A program made the translations under genes and the position numbers. Under the pieces are notes generated by a model, which was given only the letters and a program-made list of their open reading frames with translations, had not been told where the DNA came from and did no database searches. From assembly GCA_023461495.1 (NCBI GenBank), contig JAEYLA010000228.1, forward strand, positions 1 through 6,041: a DNA stretch of 6,041 bases, read 5' to 3'. Numbering within the stretch: the stretch's first letter is position 1; every line of letters begins with the position of its first letter. Shown here piece after piece: positions 1 to 4,595 of this stretch. This DNA comes from Bacillota bacterium (GTDB taxonomy: Bacteria; Bacillota; Clostridia; Christensenellales; CAG-138).

Positions 1-113
1 GACGCCGCTGTCTCCGGCTGCTCCAGCGCGCGCAAAAGCTCATCCGCTTCCTCAACCGTGATGTGCCCTTCTTTGAGCAGGTTCAAAATACGTGTCCGAT
101 CTGTTGCTTCCAT
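1..113 (-). CDS. SHOCT-like domain protein, N-terminal fragment (possible YvlB/LiaX-type DUF4097 protein)
   Basis: Only the first 37 codons are visible; the gene runs off the left edge. The reading frame opens with ATG at 113, preceded by a purine-rich AAGGGAGAAGGA ribosome-binding site that lies inside the end of the upstream DUF2089 gene. The visible product is a short charged helix-turn-helix hairpin with the core ILNLLKEGHITVEEADELL at residues 9-27. That pattern (ILxLLxEGxITxEEAxxLL) is typical of the SHOCT-like domain at the N-terminus of YvlB/LiaX-type DUF4097 envelope-associated proteins and at the C-terminus of DUF2089 proteins. The start lies one base after the stop of the DUF2089 gene, so the two are almost certainly co-transcribed and translationally coupled. 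The downstream domain is not visible: it could be a DUF4097 beta-strand domain or a stand-alone small SHOCT protein. The coding call is confident; the family of the full protein is inferred. Confidence 0.75.
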   Translation of the reverse strand, partial: MEATDRTRILNLLKEGHITVEEADELLRALEQPETAA

Positions 114-114
114 A

Positions 115-498
115 TTATCCTTCTCCCTTCAATTGCGCCAATAATGTTGCTGCCTCCCGGGCAGTGATTTCTTTTTTCTCCAATTGGTCCAATACATCCG
201 ATACCTTTCGCGTCTCTTCTTTTTGTACGCCCATATCCGGGTATAGCGTGCGCAGCAGTTCGTCTAAAAGGCCTTTTACCGTTGGATAGGAAATGCCGAG
301 CGTGCGCTCCACATCCTTGATATTTCCTCTGGATTTTAAAAATGTCTCTAGGAACATCTGCTGCTTTTCATCCAGCGCGCAATACTTGCACGGTACAAAA
401 CTGCCGGAAAGCTCCGTCTCACACGAGGGGCAGGCAAGCTTTGTGATGCGCAGTGGCATTTGGCATACCGGACATTTGGTGGGTGGCTGATAGCTCAT
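115..498 (-). CDS. DUF2089 family zinc-ribbon / helix-turn-helix protein
   Basis: This 127-residue protein has three parts. The N-terminus is a zinc ribbon with three CxxC pairs (C9/C12, C23/C26, C37/C40). The middle (about 57-82) is a helix-turn-helix resembling sigma-70 region 4, with the core VERTLGISYPTVKGLLDEL. The C-terminus (about 102-123) is a SHOCT-like hairpin. This is the layout of the DUF2089 (COG3877) family, probably cytoplasmic DNA-binding regulators whose targets and reaction are not established. The ATG at 498 follows a clear AAAAGGAGA Shine-Dalgarno sequence (505-513), and a near-consensus promoter lies just upstream at 522-550. The gene ends one base before a second gene whose product starts with the same kind of hairpin. 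A 14-bp inverted repeat across the -35 box would suit autoregulation. Family assignment is strong; regulatory function is inferred. Confidence 0.88.
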   Translation of the reverse strand: MSYQPPTKCPVCQMPLRITKLACPSCETELSGSFVPCKYCALDEKQQMFLETFLKSRGNIKDVERTLGISYPTVKGLLDELLRTLYPDMGVQKEETRKVSDVLDQLEKKEITAREAATLLAQLKGEG

Positions 499-521
499 AT
501 CATTTCTCCTTTTACAGTTCC

Positions 522-550
522 ATTATATGCAACTATTTTAAAAATATCAA
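522..550 (-). promoter_or_regulatory. Sigma-A promoter of the DUF2089 operon
   Basis: On the minus strand the -35 box is TTGATA (545-550), then a 17-bp spacer, then a perfect TATAAT -10 box (522-527). The -10 box is about 23 bases from the start codon at 498, leaving room for a short leader with the ribosome-binding site. Upstream of the -35 box (about 551-575) the minus strand has alternating A and T tracts resembling an UP element, which would strengthen the promoter. Confidence 0.85.
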
Positions 551-581
551 TAATAAAATTAAAAATATTAATTTTATTATT
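549..581 (-). repeat. Perfect 14-bp inverted repeat overlapping the -35 box (candidate operator)
   Basis: Bases 549-562 (AATAATAAAATTAA) are the exact reverse complement of 568-581 (TTAATTTTATTATT), separated by five bases. The right edge of the -35 box (545-550) falls inside the left arm, so a protein bound here would compete with RNA polymerase or touch it. There is no T-tract and the promoter follows directly, so it does not look like a terminator. The region is almost pure A/T, which makes chance dyads more likely, but 14 perfect pairs is long. The binding protein is unknown; the DUF2089 product itself is an obvious candidate. Confidence 0.6.
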
Positions 582-605
582 CAATTATTTAATAAAATAT
601 TGAAT
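579..605 (-). repeat. Second, imperfect inverted repeat in the AT-rich control region
   Basis: ATTCAAT (579-585) is mirrored by ATTGAAT (599-605). Most of the interior also pairs (588-591 with 593-596), with two mismatched positions between. It sits next to the 14-bp dyad, on the side away from the gene. It may be a second protein site or simply a result of the base composition. Confidence 0.35.
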
Positions 606-611
606 GTCAAC

Positions 612-636
612 AAAAAAAGCCGGTCTCCGGCTTTTT
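612..636 (-). terminator. Intrinsic terminator, probably two-sided, after the 58-aa gene
   Basis: The hairpin has a GCCGG/CCGGC core (619-623 with 627-631) and a three-base loop, flanked by five A-T pairs. On the minus strand it is followed by seven T residues (618 to 612), so it should stop transcripts from the small gene at 763-939 before they enter the DUF2089 promoter. On the plus strand it ends in five T residues and could also work in that direction. Confidence 0.85.
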
Positions 637-762
637 CAATGAAAGGAATTCATGCTATTTTCGCTTCACTAAGGAATGATTGGGCCTACGGTTTCGTTTG
701 GAAAAGAGTTGCCGGGAAAGGCATCATCATTATACTGTGTGCCTGCTGGTGCGGGGTACGCC

Positions 763-939
763 TTAGATGTCCCCGCGCAGCAGGTTCTCCGCATACGCCT
801 GCAGGCTGGAAAACGAGCGTACATTGGATGCGCGCGAGCTGATCTGGTCCCGCACGTAATCCGGCAGCATGTTGAAATACTTCCACGCTTGCGCGTCGTT
901 TTTGAGCAGCGTGTGCATATCCGAATAGCGTTGTTCCAT
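763..939 (-). CDS. Small hypothetical protein, 58 aa
   Basis: The product is a compact, charged, mostly helical protein with no signal peptide, membrane segment or cysteine. Visible features are an N-terminal helix (about 1-22), the segment YFNMLPDYVRDQI (21-33), and a serine-rich turn followed by a last helix (about 42-55). The pattern of a YF-x-x-LP segment followed by a paired helix resembles small uncharacterised proteins I recall from Clostridia, but I cannot name a family or a function. The ATG at 939 is preferred to the in-frame GTG at 948 because the GTG lies inside the Shine-Dalgarno sequence GAGGTG (946-951), which is spaced six bases from the ATG. It stands alone between the clpX terminator and its own terminator. 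I found no convincing promoter upstream. Confidence 0.7.
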   Translation of the reverse strand: MEQRYSDMHTLLKNDAQAWKYFNMLPDYVRDQISSRASNVRSFSSLQAYAENLLRGDI

Positions 940-945
940 TTCTCT

Positions 946-951
946 CACCTC
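946..951 (-). promoter_or_regulatory. Ribosome-binding site that fixes the start of the 58-aa gene
   Basis: GAGGTG on the minus strand lies six bases before the ATG at 937-939. It overlaps the alternative in-frame GTG codon at 946-948, which therefore is unlikely to be the start. Confidence 0.65.
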
Positions 952-978
952 AGGCGTAGTTTATGGAAGGAACGCGAT

Positions 979-999
979 CTTCATACGCAGAATATGAAG
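979..999 (-). repeat. 7-bp inverted repeat upstream of the 58-aa gene
   Basis: CTTCATA (979-985) is mirrored by TATGAAG (993-999) around a seven-base spacer, about 40 bases upstream of the start codon. A smaller dyad, GCAGG/CCTGC (1010-1014 with 1020-1024), lies next to it. This could be an operator or a leader hairpin; no T-tract follows, so it is not a terminator. Confidence 0.35.
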
Positions 1000-1060
1000 T
1001 AAGATACGAGCAGGTACTTCCTGCAATACTCGAAAAATGGCATCGCCACTTTTTGATAGC

Positions 1061-1090
1061 AAAAGAGACGGGATTGCTCCCGCCTCTTTT
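1061..1090 (-). terminator. Intrinsic terminator of the tig-clpP-clpX operon
   Basis: Bases 1061-1073 pair with 1078-1090 (AAAAGAG-A-CGGGA against TCCCG-C-CTCTTTT) with a single A/C mismatch and a four-base loop. On the minus strand the hairpin begins 11 bases after the clpX stop codon and ends in TTTT. The outer A-T pairs also give TTTT on the plus strand, so weak termination in that direction is possible. Confidence 0.85.
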
Positions 1091-1101
1091 AAAACACTGT
1101 T

Positions 1102-2358
1102 TTATGCGCCGTCTCCGGACTTTAACCGTTTTTCATCCCGCAGCTCCAAAAGCGGCGGCTGGGTACGGTCAATGGTTTCCTTGGTGATGGTGCAACTGAC
1201 AACATCGCTTCTTGAAGGAATGTCGTACATGACATCCATCATGGCTTCCTCAAGAATCGCGCGCAGGCCGCGCGCACCCGTCTTGCGCTCAATCGCTTTG
1301 TGCGCCACAGCCTTTAAGGCCGCTTCGTCAAAGTTCAGTTCCACGCCGTCCATTTCAAACAGGCGCCGATACTGCTTGGCAAGCGCGTTCTTGGGCTCCG
1401 TCAAAATGGAGAGCAGCGCCGCCTCATCAAGCTGGTGCAGTGTGACGATGATCGGCATACGGCCGACAAACTCCGGAATAAGGCCGTACTTTAACAGGTC
1501 TTCTGGGAGGATATCCCTGAGGATCGAGCCGATATCCTTCTGGACGTTGCTCTGTACATCCGCACCAAAGCCCATGAGCTTTTCGCCGGTACGCTTCTTG
1601 ATGATATCGTCAACGCCTGCAAACGCGCCGCCACAGATGAAGAGGATGTTCGTGGTATCGATCTGGATGAACTCCTGATGCGGGTGCTTTCTGCCGCCCT
1701 GCGGAGGAACGGAGGCAACGGTACCTTCGAGTATCTTCAAAAGCGCCTGCTGCACACCCTCGCCCGAAACATCGCGCGTGATGGAGGGATTCTCGCTCTT
1801 CCTTGCGATCTTGTCGATTTCGTCGATGTAGATGATGCCCTTTTCAGCGCGCTCCACATCATAATCGGCAGCCTGGATGAGCTTTAAGAGAATATTCTCC
1901 ACGTCTTCGCCGACATAACCAGCCTCCGTCAGGGAGGTCGCGTCCGCCATCGCGAAGGGGACGTTTAATATTTTTGCCAGCGTCTGCGCCAAAATGGTTT
2001 TGCCGCAGCCCGTGGGCCCAAGCATAATGATATTGCTCTTCTGGAGCTCCACGTCCTCGGTTCCGGCGCCCGCGCCGATGCGCTTGTAGTGGTTGTATAC
2101 GGCAACCGACAACGCCTTTTTGGCCTGATGCTGCCCGATGACGTACTGGTTGAGCGTGTTCATGATCTCCTGCGGCTTGGGGACATCGGAAAGATCCACA
2201 GGCTGCGCGGCGGTGTCTTCATCAATGATTTCGCGGCAAAGCTCCACGCACTCATTGCAGATGTACACGCCCGGGCCCGCGATGATGCGATGCACCTCAT
2301 CCTGGTTTTTGCCGCAGAATGTGCACTTGATGGGGCCCTTGTCATCATATTTCGGCAT
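1102..2358 (-). CDS. clpX: ATP-dependent Clp protease ATP-binding subunit ClpX
   Basis: ClpX is the AAA+ unfoldase that recognises tagged or damaged proteins, unfolds them with ATP and threads them into ClpP. The 418-residue product has the full architecture. An N-terminal zinc-binding dimerisation domain carries C12, C15, C34 and C37. Then come Walker A GPTGCGKT (114-121), the GYVG pore loop (147-150), Walker B IIYIDE (175-180), the RKH loop (223-225), the arginine finger in EFVGR (R300) and the sensor-2 motif GAR (361-363). The ClpP-docking loop normally written IGF reads MGF here (262-264). Length matches the family (about 420). The ATG at 2358 lies seven bases after the clpP stop, and its AAGGTAGG ribosome-binding site overlaps the end of clpP, suggesting coupled translation. 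A terminator follows at once; no lon gene is present. Confidence 0.98.
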   Translation of the reverse strand: MPKYDDKGPIKCTFCGKNQDEVHRIIAGPGVYICNECVELCREIIDEDTAAQPVDLSDVPKPQEIMNTLNQYVIGQHQAKKALSVAVYNHYKRIGAGAGTEDVELQKSNIIMLGPTGCGKTILAQTLAKILNVPFAMADATSLTEAGYVGEDVENILLKLIQAADYDVERAEKGIIYIDEIDKIARKSENPSITRDVSGEGVQQALLKILEGTVASVPPQGGRKHPHQEFIQIDTTNILFICGGAFAGVDDIIKKRTGEKLMGFGADVQSNVQKDIGSILRDILPEDLLKYGLIPEFVGRMPIIVTLHQLDEAALLSILTEPKNALAKQYRRLFEMDGVELNFDEAALKAVAHKAIERKTGARGLRAILEEAMMDVMYDIPSRSDVVSCTITKETIDRTQPPLLELRDEKRLKSGDGA

Positions 2359-2365
2359 ACGTTAC

Positions 2366-2950
2366 CTACCTTCTGGGGGGAATGATCTGATCCACCAAGC
2401 CATAGGCAAGCGCCTGCTCGGCGGTCATGAAGTTATCGCGCTCGGTGTCGTTCGTCACTTTTTCAAGCGGCTGGCCGGTGCGGTCGGAAAGAATCTGGTT
2501 GAGCGACTTCTTGATGGCGATGAGCCGTTCGGCCTGGATCTGCACATCCGTCGTCTGGCCGCGCGCGCCGCCGGACGGCTGATGGATCATAATCTCGGCG
2601 TTGGGGAGCGCCTTGCGCTTGCCTTTTGCGCCCGCAGCCAGCAGGAACGCACCCATGGAGGCGGCCATACCGATGCAGATGGTGGAAACATCGCACTTGA
2701 TATACTGCATGGTGTCATAGATCGCCATGCCTGCCGTAACGGAACCGCCGGGGCTGTTGATATAAAGGCTGATGTCCTTATCCGGGTCCTCCGCCTCTAA
2801 AAACAGAAACTGCGCCACAATGAGGTTTGCCTCATCATCCGTCACTTCGCCGCCAAGGAACACAATGCGATCCTTGAGCAGGCGGGAATAAATATCGTAA
2901 GAACGCTCGCCGCGGTTGGTTTGCTCTACGACCATTGGGATTAAACTCAT
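2366..2950 (-). CDS. clpP: ATP-dependent Clp protease proteolytic subunit ClpP
   Basis: ClpP forms the tetradecameric serine-protease chamber that degrades proteins delivered by ClpX or ClpC. The 194-residue product has the catalytic triad S98 (in GMAASMGA), H123 (in MIHQP) and D172 (in ERDNF), and the oxyanion-stabilising glycine stretch SPGGS (66-70). The N-terminus, MSLIPMVVEQTNRGER, is the form seen in Bacillus-type ClpP, with little or no propeptide. The start at 2950 is supported by AAGGAGG (2960-2966) nine bases upstream. It follows tig after a 65-base gap with no convincing promoter, so it is probably read from the tig promoter. No binding sites of the CtsR or CIRCE type were recognised near it. 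Confidence 0.98.
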   Translation of the reverse strand: MSLIPMVVEQTNRGERSYDIYSRLLKDRIVFLGGEVTDDEANLIVAQFLFLEAEDPDKDISLYINSPGGSVTAGMAIYDTMQYIKCDVSTICIGMAASMGAFLLAAGAKGKRKALPNAEIMIHQPSGGARGQTTDVQIQAERLIAIKKSLNQILSDRTGQPLEKVTNDTERDNFMTAEQALAYGLVDQIIPPRR

Positions 2951-3015
2951 ACCCGTTTTCCTCCTTATATTATCTATCTTTTTGCAAGGCGAAAACGATG
3001 TGTTCCTGAACCTGC

Positions 3016-4341
3016 TCAGGCTTCGGAGCCTTGTGCTCCTTCTTCTTCGTCATCCGCCTTTTCAACAAGCTTGGCATTCGCCACGAGAAGATCGATGGTC
3101 TTCTGCACGACGATGCGCTCTTTGAAATAGTCCATATCCTGATCCTTGAGGGTGGCCTTGAATTCCTCAGCCTCTTTGCCCGCATGGCCGGCATAATGCT
3201 CGATCTCATGGGCAAGCTCCTCTTCGGTGGCTTCCACGTTTTCTGCCTTTGCAACCGCCTCAAGCACCAGCTGCGCGCGCACGCGCTGCTCGGCTTCCTG
3301 GCGGTAGCCTTCGCGCAGCGTCTGCACATCCGTACCCATGTACTGGCAATACTGCTCAAGCTTCAGGCCGGACATGGAGAGACGGTAGGCGATATCCTGG
3401 AGCATATAGTCCATCTGGCGCTCCGTCATGGCAGTGGGCACATCAAACGAAGCGTTCGCGGTTGCAACCTTGATGGCTTCATCCTCCATCTCCGCCTTGG
3501 CGCGCTGGGCGTTGCGCTCTTCAAGCTGCTTGCGCTTGTCCGCGCGGAACTCCGCAAGCGTATCGAATTCGGAAATATCCTTTGCGAACTCATCGTCCAG
3601 CTCCGGAAGCTCCTTTTTCTGAATGCCCTTGATCTTTACTGCAAACACCGCTGCCTTGCCCTTCAACTCTTCTGCATGGTATTCTTCAGGAAACGTAACG
3701 GTAATATCCTTTTCCTCATCTTTTTGCATGCCGACAAGCTGCTCTTCAAAGCCGGGGATAAACGTGCCGGAGCCGATTTCAAGCGTTTGGTCCTCGGCGG
3801 TGCCGCCTTCAAACTTCACGCCGTCTACGCTGCCGGAATAGTCGAGCAGGACACGGTCTCCGTTTTCCACGGGGCGTTCCATTTCGACATAGCGTGCTAC
3901 CTTTTCGCGCTCCTGCTCAAGAAGTGCATCCAGTTCAGAGTCTTCCACAGTATACGCTCTGTTCTTTATTTCTATACCCTTATACTCGCCCAGCGAAACT
4001 TCGGGGCGCACGGCAACTTCAGCGGTAAACACAACGCCTTCCTCTACGCCGATCTTCTCAATGGAGATATCAGGGCGCTCCACAGGATCAATGTGGTGTT
4101 CTTCAACGGCCTTATCATACGCGTGAGCATATACGAGTTCAAACGCGTCCTCATAAAATACGCCTTCGCCGTACATGGTTTCAATCATCTTGCGTGGCGC
4201 CTTGCCCTTGCGGAAGCCCGGTACATTGTAGCGCCCTTTGGACTTCTGGTATGCCTGCTGCAACGCCTCTGCGAATGCTTCTTTACTTACCTCTACCGTA
4301 AGCTTTACCTTTTTATTCTCAAGTGTTTCAACGGTTGCCAT
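3016..4341 (-). CDS. tig: Trigger factor (ribosome-associated chaperone and peptidyl-prolyl isomerase)
   Basis: Trigger factor binds at the ribosomal exit tunnel and shields nascent chains. The 441-residue product has the three expected parts. The ribosome-binding domain (about 1-115) carries the signature GFRKGKAP (42-49). The FKBP-type isomerase domain (about 155-240) includes the stretch GSGTFIPGFEEQLVGM. The helical C-terminal chaperone arms (about 245-430) end in an acidic tail. The frame is open to an ATG at 4380, but the start at 4341 is preferred. It has GGAGG (4348-4352) spaced six bases away, the protein then begins MATVETLENKKVKL as expected for the family, and the 13 extra residues (arginine-rich, no ribosome-binding site) look like untranslated leader. 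It is the first gene of the tig-clpP-clpX operon. Confidence 0.97.
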   Translation of the reverse strand: MATVETLENKKVKLTVEVSKEAFAEALQQAYQKSKGRYNVPGFRKGKAPRKMIETMYGEGVFYEDAFELVYAHAYDKAVEEHHIDPVERPDISIEKIGVEEGVVFTAEVAVRPEVSLGEYKGIEIKNRAYTVEDSELDALLEQEREKVARYVEMERPVENGDRVLLDYSGSVDGVKFEGGTAEDQTLEIGSGTFIPGFEEQLVGMQKDEEKDITVTFPEEYHAEELKGKAAVFAVKIKGIQKKELPELDDEFAKDISEFDTLAEFRADKRKQLEERNAQRAKAEMEDEAIKVATANASFDVPTAMTERQMDYMLQDIAYRLSMSGLKLEQYCQYMGTDVQTLREGYRQEAEQRVRAQLVLEAVAKAENVEATEEELAHEIEHYAGHAGKEAEEFKATLKDQDMDYFKERIVVQKTIDLLVANAKLVEKADDEEEGAQGSEA

Positions 4342-4347
4342 CCTAGT

Positions 4348-4352
4348 CCTCC
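4348..4352 (-). promoter_or_regulatory. Ribosome-binding site fixing the tig start
   Basis: GGAGG on the minus strand is six bases from the ATG at 4339-4341. The upstream in-frame ATG codons (4378-4380 and 4366-4368) have no comparable site, so this decides the start. Confidence 0.85.
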
Positions 4353-4400
4353 ATGTTACTCTTTTCATGCTTACCCGCATGTATAGCCATTATCCGAATA

Positions 4401-4429
4401 ATCTTAGCATAAACGCGCATCGAATGCAA
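4401..4429 (-). promoter_or_regulatory. Sigma-A promoter of the tig-clpP-clpX operon
   Basis: On the minus strand TTGCAT (4424-4429) is followed by 17 bases and TAAGAT (4401-4406), with TG one base before the -10 box (extended -10). The predicted transcript start near 4394 gives a leader of about 50 bases before the tig ATG. The promoter is vegetative in type; no heat-shock operator is visible around it. Confidence 0.75.
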
Positions 4430-4525
4430 CCTAGCCAGAAATTGTTCGCAGCAAAGCCAAATTTCCGTGCCTTTTGCTTCATATGCTGTCCCGCGCCGAT
4501 ACGTTCTCCTTAGTAATCGTACCCG

Positions 4526-4563
4526 AAAAAACACGGAAAGAATCCCCACAGGGATTCTTTCCG
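4526..4563 (-). terminator. Intrinsic terminator of ppdK
   Basis: A perfect 13-bp stem (4534-4546 with 4551-4563; arm CGGAAAGAATCCC) has a four-base loop. On the minus strand it is followed by TGTTTTTT. It begins 32 bases after the ppdK stop codon and separates ppdK from the tig promoter. Confidence 0.93.
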
Positions 4564-4595
4564 CAAATTAGCCTATCTTTGGGCGGGATTGCGCA

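Noticed and set aside
584..610. TTGACA (605-610) as a second promoter for the DUF2089 operon.
   Set aside because: The only reasonable -10 box (AATAAT at 584-589) is 15 bases away, too short a spacer, and the better TTGATA-17-TATAAT lies downstream.
676..1002. Plus-strand frame of 108 codons overlapping the 58-aa gene.
   Set aside because: No ribosome-binding site or recognisable domain; it is antisense to a better supported gene and runs on into non-coding DNA.
2951..3015. A separate clpP promoter in the tig-clpP gap.
   Set aside because: TTGCAA and TATAAG-like strings are present but not at usable spacing, and one would overlap the ribosome-binding site.
4342..4380. Upstream in-frame ATG codons giving a 454-residue trigger factor.
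   Set aside because: The 13 extra residues are not trigger factor-like and have no ribosome-binding site, whereas the ATG at 4341 has GGAGG at the right distance.
3031..4386. A 451-codon open frame on the plus strand spanning the whole of tig.
   Set aside because: It is exactly opposite a certain trigger factor gene, has a low-complexity hydrophobic/arginine translation with no recognisable domain, and lacks a good ribosome-binding site. It follows from tig codon bias.
4390..4482. A 30-codon minus-strand frame (starting MKQKARKFG) between ppdK and tig.
   Set aside because: It has no properly spaced ribosome-binding site and runs across the tig -35 and -10 boxes; it is probably chance.
4342..4523. 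CIRCE or CtsR heat-shock operators upstream of the tig-clpP-clpX operon.
   Set aside because: I found neither the TTAGCACTC/GAGTGCTAA dyad nor the GGTCAAA direct repeat by eye.
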